Shown piece by piece: positions 22,713 through 31,698 of a DNA stretch of 64,000 nucleotides; positions within the stretch are counted from its first letter, which is position 1; every line of letters begins with the position of its first letter. A program made the translations under genes and the position numbers. The stretch comes from Arthrobacter sp. PAMC25564 (GTDB lineage Bacteria; Actinomycetota; Actinomycetes; Actinomycetales; Micrococcaceae): the NCBI RefSeq assembly GCF_004798705.1, contig NZ_CP039290.1, positions 2,604,001-2,668,000 on the forward strand, read 5' to 3'. The notes beneath the pieces were generated by a model, which searched no databases, was not told the origin of the DNA, and worked only from the letters and a program-made list of their open reading frames with translations.

Positions 22713-23729
22713 TCAGGACCGCGCGGCCCCGTCGTGTTTTATGAGGGCCTGGAATTCCCCTGCCGGGAGGTTCCAGCCGGCCCAGTCCTGGGGGCGGGTG
22801 GAGGGCCGGCCCAGGAAATATCCTTGTCCGGCTGTCATGCCGAGACCTGTGACAGCGCCAAGCTCATCCCTGGTTTCGATCCCTTCGGCGATGAGTGCCG
22901 CTCCGATCTCTTCCGCGAGAACGGTCATGGCCTCGCCGAAGGCATGGCGCAGCGTGTCCGTGTCGATTCCGGCGATCAGATTCCGGTCAAGTTTGATGAT
23001 GTCGGGTCCGAGCAGCCTGGTGTGGCGGATCGAATCGAAGTACGAGCCCACGTGGTCAACCGCGAGGCGGACTCCGCGCCGGCGAAGGGGCAACAGCGCC
23101 GGTACCAGGGCGGCGGCCTGCTCGGCAGTCAGGGGGTCGGTGAGCTGGAGCACCATGCGGTCCGGGGCCAGCGCCGATGCCTGCAGCACTTCCGGCAGCA
23201 GTGGGTCCAGGCAGGTGTCCGGGGACAGTTTCAGTGCCACGTACAGGTGCGCCGGCAGGGATTGCGCGGCGGTGAGGGCGCACTCCAGCGCCGCGAATTC
23301 AAGTTCGCTTCCCAGCCGTTCCTCGGCAGCTTCTGCGAACCAGCCGGCGGCGTCAGGTCCGTCGCTGACGAACCGGGTGAACGCTTCAACCCCGATGACG
23401 GCACCCGTGGAGAGATCGAAGATCGGCTGAAATGCGGTCAGCAGCATCCTGCCGTTCAGGACCGCCTCGATCCGGGAGGCGGACCGGAGGGCCATCAGGT
23501 GTTGCGCCAGCGCCTTTTCCGGCTGCCCGGGATGCGCGGCCACGTGTTCGCGAAGCTGATCCCTGGCCCGGGCCTCCCCGGGCGCCTGATCGGCCAGCAC
23601 CGCCCTGATGATCTCCGAGGCCTGGCGGCGTATCCCGGAGTCGTCATCGCCGTAATGCGAGCCCGGAAGGGGCTCGGCGGGAGGCTCGCTCCCGTAGTGT
23701 GCGGAAAAGAATAACGGGTCCCTCGCCAT
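22713..23729 (-). CDS. EAL domain protein, probably catalytically degenerate
   Basis: 338 residues. An N-terminal helical region of about 90 residues is followed by an EAL (c-di-GMP phosphodiesterase) fold: FQPIFDLSTGAVIGVEAFTRF, IIKLDRNLI, AEGIET and GQGYFLGRP are recognisable. Catalytic motifs have drifted. EAL reads EAF, the metal-binding Asn of the second strand is replaced (ALKLSPD), and DDFGTGYSS reads DHVGSYFDS. It keeps the KLD and AEGIE elements. It may bind c-di-GMP or a protein partner rather than hydrolyse it. No GGDEF domain is attached. Confidence 0.85.
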   Translation of the reverse strand: MARDPLFFSAHYGSEPPAEPLPGSHYGDDDSGIRRQASEIIRAVLADQAPGEARARDQLREHVAAHPGQPEKALAQHLMALRSASRIEAVLNGRMLLTAFQPIFDLSTGAVIGVEAFTRFVSDGPDAAGWFAEAAEERLGSELEFAALECALTAAQSLPAHLYVALKLSPDTCLDPLLPEVLQASALAPDRMVLQLTDPLTAEQAAALVPALLPLRRRGVRLAVDHVGSYFDSIRHTRLLGPDIIKLDRNLIAGIDTDTLRHAFGEAMTVLAEEIGAALIAEGIETRDELGAVTGLGMTAGQGYFLGRPSTRPQDWAGWNLPAGEFQALIKHDGAARS

Positions 23730-23900
23730 GGGCTATTCCTTTGTTCCTCCGTTCCGGCTGAGTCCGGAACAGTGCTACCGCTTCCGCTGAATCCAGGACA
23801 TTAGGCCCTTGGAAAGCGGAAGACAGTGAAAGAACTGTACAACGGTACCGGGCTCTCTGGCGCGTGCGGAGGCAGAACTCTTCTGTATGACTTCCGGCAA

Positions 23901-23920
23901 CGCGCCCGACGACGGGCGCG
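23901..23920. other. Isolated hairpin in the 246-bp gap upstream of the EAL gene
   Basis: An 8-bp GC-only stem (CGCGCCCG with its complement) and an ACGA loop. There is no T-tract, so it is not a convincing terminator. The rest of 23730-23975 shows no gene. Confidence 0.35.
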
Positions 23921-23975
23921 GCACCTTCCCGACCGGGTGAGGCAGGACGGTACCGCCGCCGTCGTCGTTGTGGGT

Positions 23976-24384
23976 TCAGGGCGCCGTGAGCGCCAGATCG
24001 GCAGCGGCTGTTGTGGCGGGAGTGTGTTCGGCGGGCTCGCGGTGGAATTCGCCGTTTTTCATGACGGCGGTGATCCTGGTGATGTCCTGGAGGATCGTGA
24101 TGTCCTCCAGCGGGTTGCCGTCAACCAGGATCAGGTCGGCATAGAATCCGGGCAGCACCTTGCCGAGCTCGTCGGGCTTCTGGAACAGTTCCCCGCTGAG
24201 TGCTGTGGCCGCAATGATGGCTTCCATCTCGTGTAGCCGAAGAGCTTGACGAAGTGCTCAAGGTCGCGGGCGTAGGTGCCGTGGGGGTCCAGGCGAAGCC
24301 GTAGTCCCCGCCGGGGAGGACGCGGATGCCGCGGCGGCGCATTTCCTGGATGGCTTTGCAGGCGACTTCGAGTTCGTGGGCGTA
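23976..24384 (-). pseudogene. Amidohydrolase C-terminal remnant
   Basis: Only the C-terminal part of an imidazolonepropionase-like metal-dependent amidohydrolase is left. Readable in shifting frames are AIQEMRRRGIRVLPGGDYGFAWTP, HGTYARDLEHFVKLFGYT and MEAIIAATALSGELFQKPDELGKVLPGFYADLILVDGNPLEDI. A lost base in a C-run near 24283 and another small deletion near 24236 break the frame. The N-terminal two thirds with the metal ligands are absent. The fragment is joined in frame to the GntR remnant upstream (24385), which shows that a deletion fused the two genes. Confidence 0.8.
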
Positions 24385-25019
24385 GCCGGAGTACTCGTGC
24401 TGATGCTCGATGACCAGCCGGGTACAAAGCTCCGGTGAGCCGGTCTCGAACGCTTCCAGGATCGGGACGTGGGCTTCGGCAGCGGCGTGCAGATCAACGT
24501 GGCCGCGGACGACGGTGGCCATGGTCCGGGCTTCAACAAACAGGGAATCCCAGATTTCCATCATGAGCCGGTTCCCGGAGGCCGCGACCACTGCCCGGTG
24601 AAACTCCGTGCAGTACTTGGCGAGGCCGTGCGCATCCTTTGTTGCCGCGGCTTCGCGCATGCCGGACAGGGCCTCGCGGAGCGGCCCGGGGCCGGCATAC
24701 AGGGCCCGGTAGGCATGGGCGGCCGCGGTTCCCTCCAGCGCCAAACGGACCAAGTAGACCTCGGCGAGGTCATCCTGGGAGGGGGCGCGGACGAAGGTTC
24801 CGCGCCGGGGGGAGGCTTTCAACCAGCCGGGTGGAGGACCGTTCCCGCAACGCTTCGCGTACCGGGGCCTGGCTGACGCCGAACTCCCTGGCAAGCTGCA
24901 GCTCCACGAGCCGGGTGCCGGGAGCCGGGAGGATAGGTGCCGTCAACGACCCGGTCCACAATGGTCTGTTTGACCTTTTCCGAGAGGCCCTCGTTCTCAA
25001 ATGCTGCTGACACCGCCAT
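24385..25019 (-). pseudogene. GntR family (FCD subgroup) regulator remnant
   Basis: The start MAVSAAFENEGLSEKVKQ at 25019 and the DNA-binding part (TRLVELQLAREFGVSQAPVREALRER) lie in different frames. The FCD effector domain (LAEVYLVRLALEGTAAAHA, FHRAVVAASGNRLMMEIWDSL, HVPILEAFETG) lies in a third, so at least two frameshifts have inactivated the gene. The reading frame of the effector domain runs on into an amidohydrolase fragment. Together with the transposase remnant next door this marks a decaying segment. Confidence 0.8.
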
Positions 25020-25159
25020 GTCCCCAGCCTTTCACAATGCCCGCTTCGCACCGGCTGCTTCAGCGCCCTCAAGCGGATTCCACGGCCCGGCCGGCCTCCG
25101 GCGTGACCTGCCCGGTATCAAGTAGCACCCCGGTCGAAACGAGTCTTCGGTGAATCATG

Positions 25160-26376
25160 TCAAGATGCCCGCGTAGCGCTTGTCGAAGAATCATTTGAGA
25201 ATGCCCGGATGGTCGGCTGGCTTTTGGGGCCTTGCTTTGCCGTGGTCAAGGTGAGGAGCTCGGAGCATAAGGCTTGAACCTGGCGTTGGATTGCGGCTGG
25301 ATTCAAGGGCTTGTTTTCCCCCTTCAACTTGGCCTTCACGACTTTCCGGACTGTGCCCTCGTCGGTGAGGACCAGCTCGTACGGGGTCCCTGGCAGGTCA
25401 TACTTCTTGATGATCTTTGCGCCGGTTCGGATCTTTTGGACGAGTTTCTGCTGGAGCCCGAAGTGGTTGGTCAGCTGCCCGTGCAGTGCCCAGATCCGGT
25501 TCAGCAGCTCCAGCTCAGCAGCCGTGTCGTAGCGGTGATATCCGACGGTTTGCCGGACCACGTGCCAGTTCTTCTGTTCCACATGGGCGCCGTCATTCTT
25601 GTTCCGGGACCTGGACCTGGTGAAGGTCAGTTGCTCCTGTTCACACCACCGCAGCAGCTCCCAATTGATGAACTCGCTCCCGTTGTCCGAGTCGATCCCG
25701 ACGATCGGGAACGGGAACGCCGCGGTGGCTTCCATGATCGCGGCGAACGCCCATTTCTGGGCCTTGTTCTTCACCAACCGGGTCGCGGTCCACCCCGTGG
25801 AAACGTCAGTGATCGTCAGCGTGAAACAGAACTCACCCTTGGAATTTCCGCCCTCGTGGCAGACCAGATCGATCTCGACAAAACCGGGCACCGCATCGTC
25901 CCACTCGGCCCACGTCCGCATCGGGATCGAGTCCTTGAGCAGTGTTCCTGGCTTGGTGTGGGAATGGCCTTTTGGATCGAGTTTCCCCGATCTGCCTTGA
26001 GCCGACAGTCGATGGTGGCCGGGGCGATCTTCAACAGCAACGCCGCCGTTCCATCCTCGATACTCAGCTCCTTGAACCGGCGCAACCGGGGAACCAGATC
26101 CGGCAGTGCTGCTGCCAGCAGGCGCCCGCACGGGGTGCCCTGCGCGGCTCAGCAGAACCGCAGGGCCTCAATCACGTCCTCCCCGTAGAGCGGGGGCCTG
26201 AGGTGCCTGGGCCTGACCTGTTTGAGCACCCGTGCCTGGCGCAGCGCCTTACGCGCATGATCACGGTGCCAGCTGGTCAGGGCACATAGCTCGTCCAGGA
26301 TCGCCTTCTTGCCGGCCCGGTCCGACCGGGCATATCGGAGGGCGGTGGTCTTCGTGACGGCCTTGCGTTCGCTCAT
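25160..26376 (-). mobile_element. Insertion sequence with a frameshifted DDE (integrase-core) transposase
   Basis: An N-terminal piece starting MSERKAVTKTTALRYARSD (26376) has a helix-turn-helix. A middle piece in another frame reads RRFKELSIEDGTAALLLKIAPATIDCRLK. A C-terminal piece contains the catalytic core: FVEIDLVCHEGG, FTLTITDVSTGW, GIDSDNGSEFINWEL and AHVEQKNWHVVR, that is the D, D and E of an rve domain. At least two frame breaks or a stop separate the pieces, so it is probably inactive. Short repeats at the 3' side (two variants of TCAAGATGCCCG / TGAGAATGCCCGG at 25156-25206) look like transposase binding sites at one end. Family assignment (IS481-like or ISNCY) is uncertain. Confidence 0.75.
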
Positions 26377-26537
26377 CGAGAGCTCTATGGCTCACAGTGC
26401 CGGGCCAGCGGATACCACCCCAGCAGACGCGCCGCTACGCGGGCATCTTTGATGAGTCAACGCGGAGTCTTCGGTCCGCGGGGATTGAGGCGTATTCTAC
26501 GTCCATAGTCCCGCCGCAGGGCCACAATCCTGGAGGA

Positions 26538-27437
26538 ATGATGCGCTGGTTAAATGGTTCTTTTCACAAGTTGCCAAACCAAGCAACGGCTAAGCCGGAG
26601 CGGCCGGGTGGAGGAGGCCGGCAGAGGTGCAAACGGTGGGCTTCTGCTGGCAGCATCCTATTGCTTGTTACGGCGTCCCTATCAGGCGTCGCTATCCCGG
26701 CCCACGCTGCGCCCACAACGATTGTCAGCCTCACTTTGGATGACGGCAATGCCAACCAGTTCGCCGCCGCTCAGGTACTCAAGTCCCATGGACTGGCGGG
26801 TACGTTCTTCATCACGACCAGCTGGATCGGCACGGCCGGGTACCTGACGCAAACGAATCTGCAGACCCTGGCCAGCGACGGAAACGAGATCGGCGGCCAC
26901 ACCGTCACCCATCCGGACCTGACTACCCTGAGCCCTTCGGCCGCCGCGGCCGAGGTCTGCAACGGCAAGACGACCCTGGAAAACTGGGGCTTCCCGGTCC
27001 GTAATTTTGCCTATCCCTTCGCTTCGGAAAACGCCGCCGTGCAGACTGCAGTGAAGGACTGCGGCTATGCCAGCGCCCGTGGCCTGGGTGACATCACCTC
27101 GCCGGCCAGTTGCGCGGGATGCCCCTTCGCGGAAACCCTGCCGCCGGGCAACCCCATGGTCACCAAGGCGCCGGACGAAGTCGACAGCACCTGGACCCTC
27201 AAGAACCTGCAGGACTTGGTCACGAATGCCGAATCAACCGGCGGCTGGCTTCAGTTGACCTTCCACCACATCGCGGTCGGCACCGACCCGACGCTGACCA
27301 TCAGCCCCGCGCTCTTCGAGAGCTTCATCACCTGGCTCGCGGCGCGGACGGCCAATGGATCGACGTCGGTCCGAACCGTTGCCCAGGCACTAGGCCAGTC
27401 CGCGGCAACGGCACCGGCACCGGCACCCGCACGATGA
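26538..27437 (+). CDS. Secreted polysaccharide deacetylase (NodB homology domain)
   Basis: About 299 residues from the ATG at 26538, which follows GGAGGA closely. A basic segment and the hydrophobic SILLLVTASLSGVAIPAHA form a signal peptide with probable cleavage after AHA. The NodB domain shows SLTLDDGN (motif 1, with one of the usual two aspartates preceding the GN), GHTVTHPDL (motif 2, metal-binding H-x3-H), FAYPFASEN (motif 3) and a C-terminal LTFHHIA (motif 5). Members remove acetyl groups from chitin, peptidoglycan or other glycans outside the cell. The tail is Ala/Pro-rich. It lies alone in a region rich in mobile DNA remnants. Confidence 0.88.
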   Translation: MMRWLNGSFHKLPNQATAKPERPGGGGRQRCKRWASAGSILLLVTASLSGVAIPAHAAPTTIVSLTLDDGNANQFAAAQVLKSHGLAGTFFITTSWIGTAGYLTQTNLQTLASDGNEIGGHTVTHPDLTTLSPSAAAAEVCNGKTTLENWGFPVRNFAYPFASENAAVQTAVKDCGYASARGLGDITSPASCAGCPFAETLPPGNPMVTKAPDEVDSTWTLKNLQDLVTNAESTGGWLQLTFHHIAVGTDPTLTISPALFESFITWLAARTANGSTSVRTVAQALGQSAATAPAPAPAR

Positions 27438-27455
27438 GCGCAGACGCCGGGCCGA

Positions 27456-27732
27456 GGTCGCTCTGGTCTGCGGGCTTCACCCGGGTGTCCGGGCGGACGT
27501 CGGGCGCAACAGCGGACCCGTCGCCACGGCGGACGAAATAATCCGGGACGTCCGAATGCCGGGGGAGCGGTGCAGGCAAGCCGATGCGCAAGGGCTGGGA
27601 TGAGATACCGACAACGTCCGGGTGAAAGTCCAGGGACATCAGGTGATCACGTTCGCACCAGGATTCGAACCCGATATGGCGCCCGTTCGTCCCGCACCAC
27701 CACAAGCCGGCGAAGTTGCTTTGGCCCTTGAA
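27456..27732 (-). pseudogene. TnsA-like endonuclease fragment
   Basis: A minus-strand segment encodes GLWWCGTNGRHIGFESW, ERDHLMSLDFHPDVVGISSQP, HSDVPDYFVRRGDGSAV and RPDTRVKPADQ. This is the conserved core of the small TnsA-like heteromeric transposase endonucleases of actinobacteria (metal-binding E and D around FESW-ERD and the PDYF segment). No start, C-terminal part or neighbouring TnsB/TnsC genes exist here, so this is a relic of a lost Tn7-like element. The adjoining 27733-28020 holds no gene I can support. Confidence 0.6.
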
Positions 27733-28020
27733 CGCTCCCGCTACGGCTGGTCGGGGGCCACGACAGCGGACTTGTCCGTCCTCGCGGCAGCGCCGGGGCC
27801 AGCTACGACAACACACCCTACGCCCTTGGCTCAGCTTTCCCGCCCACCGGCGGAAATCAGGCCAAAGCAGTCATCCACGCATACGACTCGTGCGCACTTC
27901 TGGTGTTTAGTACCGTTTTTCCACCGGCGTATTCTGCAGTAACAGAAACCAGAGAACCGCCGCGTGCGGCAAGCAAGGCCGTGTGTTCGGCTCGTGTCCA
28001 CGCTGTCTCGAGGAGGCATC

Positions 28021-28458
28021 ATGGAGGGTGAGAGCGATGGCAATCGAGCTAGACTGAGCCCGCGCGTCCGGATCGCGGTGAACGTGTTCCTGCTGGCTGT
28101 GCTGATCATCGTTTCTGTGGGCATTGCCAGCGGTGTCCTGCCGTTCTATGTTGTGGGAGCCGCGATAACGGGACTCCTCGTGGGCCAGCCCTCCGGCGCG
28201 GATCGTAAGCCCCCGACCGCTATCGAGGGACGTCTTGCTTGGTGGAAGCGCAGGGAACGCGGGACCTTCTATACAGCGTGGTGGGTGCTCATGCTGTTGG
28301 CTGGTTTCCTGATTCCATGGCTTTCCGTCGACGGAGTGGACTGGCGAACGGCATTGGTATTAGGAGTCATGGCCATCCCTCCGTGGATCATTCTCCGCAA
28401 TCCTCCTGAACGTCCATGGACCCTGGCCGGCTTACGAAGTACGACGTCAATTGCGTGA
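28021..28458 (+). CDS. Small membrane protein of unknown function
   Basis: 145 residues from the ATG at 28021, preceded by GAGGAGG. Four hydrophobic segments are visible: VNVFLLAVLIIVSVGIASG, LPFYVVGAAITGLLVG, AWWVLMLLAGFLIPWL and TALVLGVMAIPPWIIL. A charged loop with WWKRRERG lies between helices 2 and 3. I recognise no family. It stands alone between a relic of a transposon and the sugar operon. Confidence 0.6.
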   Translation: MEGESDGNRARLSPRVRIAVNVFLLAVLIIVSVGIASGVLPFYVVGAAITGLLVGQPSGADRKPPTAIEGRLAWWKRRERGTFYTAWWVLMLLAGFLIPWLSVDGVDWRTALVLGVMAIPPWIILRNPPERPWTLAGLRSTTSIA

Positions 28459-28484
28459 TCGTTGCGGACCGTTAAAGGATTCTC

Positions 28485-29519
28485 CTAGCGTTCATGGGGG
28501 TTTGCCTCGTTTCGGGTGCCGGCACGGGGTTCCAGTCCGATGGCTTTGTAGCATTGGTCGATTAGTTCCATGGTTTGGACGGCGTCGTCACTGTCTGTGG
28601 GCATGGGGATTCCGTGCCGGATCAGGGCGGTGAAAGCGTCCAGCTGATAGGTGTAGGAGGATCGTGTGCCCGGGTGTTCGATCCGTTGGCCGTCAGCCGT
28701 TTTCACCTCGAGGCTGTCATCGGTGTGAGGGAGGATGAAATTTGCCACGGTGGCTTGTCCCTGGCTTCCGATGGCGCGGTAGGTCATTTCGGCTCGGGTC
28801 CCGTTCATATTGCATCGTGCCGTTGCGGTGATTCCGGAGGGATAGACCAGATCAGCGTCAACCCATTCGTCCACTCCGGGCAGGCCGGTCCGTTCGGCTC
28901 CCCGGGCGTTGATGAGGGTGGGATTCCCGCCTGCCAGGGGGGCCATGGCCCGGATGGCATGGAGGCTGTAGCAGCCCAGGTCCATGAGTGCTCCGCCCGC
29001 GAGTGGCAGTGACCACCGGGGGTCTTCGGGTGGCGGGGGCGGAATCATCACCATGGTTTCGACGCGCTGGAGTTCGCCGAGTTCCCCGGAGGCGACGAGT
29101 TCGTGGAGTCTCTTTGTGACGGGGTGGTAGAGATAGTGGAATCCGTCGACGACCTTGACGCCCGCGCGTTTGCCTGCGTCGCGCACTTCTCTGGCTTCTG
29201 CTGCGTTGGCGGCGAACGGTTTCTCTGACAGGACGTGTTTTCCCGCGGCGATGGCTGCCAGGTTCCATCGTGCGTGCAGCGAGTTGGCCAGCGGGTTGTA
29301 GACCGCTTCGATCTCCGGGTCATTGACCAGCTCTTCGTAGGAGCCGAGTACCCGTTCGACGCCGTACCGGTCGGCAAAGTCCTGTGCCCGGTCCCGGTCG
29401 CGGGCTGCGACGGCCACCAGCCGCGCACCTGTCAGCCTGGCAGGTTCAATGATGGATGTGGGGCTGACGCGGGACGCTCCCAGGATGCCGATGCGCAGCG
29501 GTGCTTCTTCTGGATCCAT
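28485..29519 (-). CDS. Gfo/Idh/MocA family oxidoreductase (second copy in the sugar operon)
   Basis: 344 residues from the ATG at 29519 with AGAAAGGA upstream. The N-terminal Rossmann fold begins LRIGILGASRVSP, and the signature EKP (LSEKPFAANAAEA) and the substrate-side segment GFHYLYHP with its lysine/histidine follow. GGALMDLGCYSLHAIRAM is in the C-terminal domain. Such enzymes oxidise or reduce sugars and sugar derivatives with NAD(P). It is the last gene of the operon 37224-28485. In a levoglucosan-type pathway it could take the role of the enzyme that reduces a 3-keto sugar (inference from gene content only). Confidence 0.9.
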   Translation of the reverse strand: MDPEEAPLRIGILGASRVSPTSIIEPARLTGARLVAVAARDRDRAQDFADRYGVERVLGSYEELVNDPEIEAVYNPLANSLHARWNLAAIAAGKHVLSEKPFAANAAEAREVRDAGKRAGVKVVDGFHYLYHPVTKRLHELVASGELGELQRVETMVMIPPPPPEDPRWSLPLAGGALMDLGCYSLHAIRAMAPLAGGNPTLINARGAERTGLPGVDEWVDADLVYPSGITATARCNMNGTRAEMTYRAIGSQGQATVANFILPHTDDSLEVKTADGQRIEHPGTRSSYTYQLDAFTALIRHGIPMPTDSDDAVQTMELIDQCYKAIGLEPRAGTRNEANPHER

Positions 29520-29592
29520 CGGTGGAGTCCTTTCTGGTTTCTGATGTCGCCTTCGCCCGGCCGTATTGGTCACACCGTCCCGGCCCGGTGAG

Positions 29593-30588
29593 CTACTGCT
29601 TGAAGGCGGCGTCGAAGGAGGTGTTCGACGCCGGGAAGTCGTACTTTTTGAGGGCGGCGAGGGCTTCGGGGGCGCCGTGGAGGCGGTCCATGCCGGCGTC
29701 TTCCCATTCGATGCTGATGGGGCCGTTATAGCCGATCGCGGTGAGGGCGCGGAAGGACGATTCCCAGGGCACATCGCCTCGGCCTGCGGAGACGAAGTCC
29801 CAGCCGCGGCGCGGGTCGCCCCAGGGCAGGTGGGAGCCCAGGACCGTGTTGCGGCCGGTGGGGCGCAGCTTGGTGTCCTTGCAGTCCACGTGGTAGATCC
29901 GGTCCTTGAAGTCCCAGATGAAGGAGACCGGGTCGATGCCCTGCCACATGAAGTGGGAGGGGTCCCAGTTGAGGCCGAACGCTTCGCGGTGGCCGATCGC
30001 CTCGAGGGTGCGGACGGTGGTCCAGTAGTCGTAGGCGATTTCGGAGGGATGGACTTCGTGGGCGAAGCGGACTCCGCATTCGTCGAAGACGTCCAGGATG
30101 GGGTTCCAGCGGTCGGCGAAGTCCTGGTAGCCGGCCTCGATGACCTCTTCCGGGACGGGGGGGAACATCGCGACGTATTGCCAGATGGAGGAGCCGGTGA
30201 AGCCGACGACGGTGTCCACGCCGAGGGCTTTGGCGAGCCGGGCGGTGTGTTTCATTTCCTCGGCGGCGCGGGTGCGGACGCCTTCGGGGTCGCCGTCGCC
30301 CCAGACCTTGGACCCCACGATTCCCTGGTGGCGGAAGTCGATGGGGTCATCGCAGACGGCCTGGCCTTTGAGGTGGTTGGAGATGGCCCAGACCTTGAGG
30401 CTGTACTTTTCCAGGACGGCGAGCTTGGAGCCGACGTAGCCGGGTTCGTCCCAGCGCCAGGCGTCCAGATGGTCACCGGACACGGCGATTTCCAGGCCGT
30501 CATAGCCCCAGCCGGAGGCCAAACGCGCGACTTCCTCGAAGGGCAGGTCGGCCCACTGGCCGGTGAACAGGGTGTACGGGCGGGGCAT
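29593..30588 (-). CDS. TIM-barrel sugar isomerase/epimerase (xylose isomerase-like fold), copy 1
   Basis: 331 residues from the ATG at 30588, preceded by AAGGAG. The AP endonuclease 2/xylose isomerase-like fold is shown by GYDGLEIAVSGDHLDAWRWD, VWAISNHLKGQAV, FAHEVHPSEIAYDYWT, FGLNWDPSHFMWQGIDP, YHVDCKDTKL and GPISIEWEDAG. The glutamate, two aspartates and histidine that bind the metal in this fold are present. Known members epimerise, isomerise or dehydrate/hydrate sugars and keto-sugars. It lies between the other isomerase (218 nt upstream) and the terminal Gfo/Idh/MocA gene. Confidence 0.9.
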   Translation of the reverse strand: MPRPYTLFTGQWADLPFEEVARLASGWGYDGLEIAVSGDHLDAWRWDEPGYVGSKLAVLEKYSLKVWAISNHLKGQAVCDDPIDFRHQGIVGSKVWGDGDPEGVRTRAAEEMKHTARLAKALGVDTVVGFTGSSIWQYVAMFPPVPEEVIEAGYQDFADRWNPILDVFDECGVRFAHEVHPSEIAYDYWTTVRTLEAIGHREAFGLNWDPSHFMWQGIDPVSFIWDFKDRIYHVDCKDTKLRPTGRNTVLGSHLPWGDPRRGWDFVSAGRGDVPWESSFRALTAIGYNGPISIEWEDAGMDRLHGAPEALAALKKYDFPASNTSFDAAFKQ

Positions 30589-30806
30589 GTCAGGCTCCTT
30601 GCCTTTACCGGATTCTCCGGCTTGGGGCTGATCGTCGGTTTCGGGTCGATGCGTCCGGATCAAAGGTTGTCGGTCCGGCTATCGCAACGCTTGCTGCCTT
30701 TTCGGATTTCCGTTCTTGAGGTCCGGGGACTGCGGGTCGGGTACGGCCAGGAAAATACCGGGCATTGCGGCCGCAGACCCCGCACCATGTGGTGAGTCCG
30801 GGATTC

Positions 30807-31667
30807 TCAGATGGCTTGGGCTTTCTTCATGCAGTCCTTGACGTAAGCATCGGACGCGCGAAGGTGTTCACCGATTTTTTCGAAGCTCCATCCCTGCGTT
30901 CCGTGGCATTTGAGGCTGGCGACGCCTTCATACCCGACACGGCGCAGTGTTCCCAGCATTACGGAGTGATCCAGTGTTCCGTCGGGGCGGGGGAGTTGCT
31001 GGTCGGCGGGACCGAAGTTCAGCCCGTCTGTGCCGTGGCGGTAGGCGCGGTCGATGTCCCAGATGTAGTAGTAGAAGAGCCGCTTGCGTTCGGCGAGGAA
31101 CGTGATCGCTTCGCTGATGGTGTCCTGCATCACCCACAGGTGCGGGGGAGCGATGCAGACGCCGAGGTAGGGGTCGTCGATGTCGCGGATGAGCCGTTTC
31201 ATCTGGGCGAGCGTGTCAACGCCTTCGTCCCAGCGCTGGTCTTCGTTGGCACCGGATTCGAAATCGGCGGCGAACGGCACGGTGAGATGGTTTTCGACCG
31301 CGATCCGGACTCCGCGGCGCGCTCCTGCTTCGACGATGGGTGGCAGGAAGGTGGAGACGAAGTCGGGGTAGTTGGCTTCGCAGTCGAAGATGAGGGTGTC
31401 GATTCCGAGGTCGGCGGCGAAATCGACACGCTCAAGGATCTCTTCCTGGGTCTTTCCGTAGACGGTGAGGCCGCAGGGTTTGACGCCGTATTTGTCCAGC
31501 ACTCCGAGGATTTTGCCCGGGTCATCTCCCGGGTTGACGTGGTGGGCCAGCGGTGCTGCGGAGGACCAGAGGTTGACTTCCTTGAAGCCGATGTCGGCAA
31601 GGTCGCGGATCGAGTCTTCGAAGCCGTGGTCGTGGTAGGGGACGAGCTCGGCGGCGTATCTGAACAT
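30807..31667 (-). CDS. TIM-barrel sugar isomerase/epimerase, copy 2
   Basis: 286 residues from the ATG at 31667, preceded by AAGGAGAG. It begins MFRYAAELVPYHDHGFEDS and shows VRIAVENHLTVPF, YLGVCIAPPHLWVMQD, FYYYIWDID and GYEGVASLKCHG, which are the strand-end metal ligands of the xylose isomerase-like fold. It is only distantly related to copy 1, so the two probably act on different intermediates, for example one eliminating and one hydrating. Downstream of the zinc dehydrogenase by 31 nt; a 218-nt gap without a recognisable terminator separates it from copy 1. Confidence 0.9.
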   Translation of the reverse strand: MFRYAAELVPYHDHGFEDSIRDLADIGFKEVNLWSSAAPLAHHVNPGDDPGKILGVLDKYGVKPCGLTVYGKTQEEILERVDFAADLGIDTLIFDCEANYPDFVSTFLPPIVEAGARRGVRIAVENHLTVPFAADFESGANEDQRWDEGVDTLAQMKRLIRDIDDPYLGVCIAPPHLWVMQDTISEAITFLAERKRLFYYYIWDIDRAYRHGTDGLNFGPADQQLPRPDGTLDHSVMLGTLRRVGYEGVASLKCHGTQGWSFEKIGEHLRASDAYVKDCMKKAQAI

Positions 31668-31698
31668 GGGTTCTCTCCTTCGGAGGGTCTGACGGGGT

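Noticed and set aside
23901..23920. Terminator downstream of a gene
   Set aside because: A strong GC hairpin but no T-tract, and it lies upstream, not downstream, of the EAL gene.
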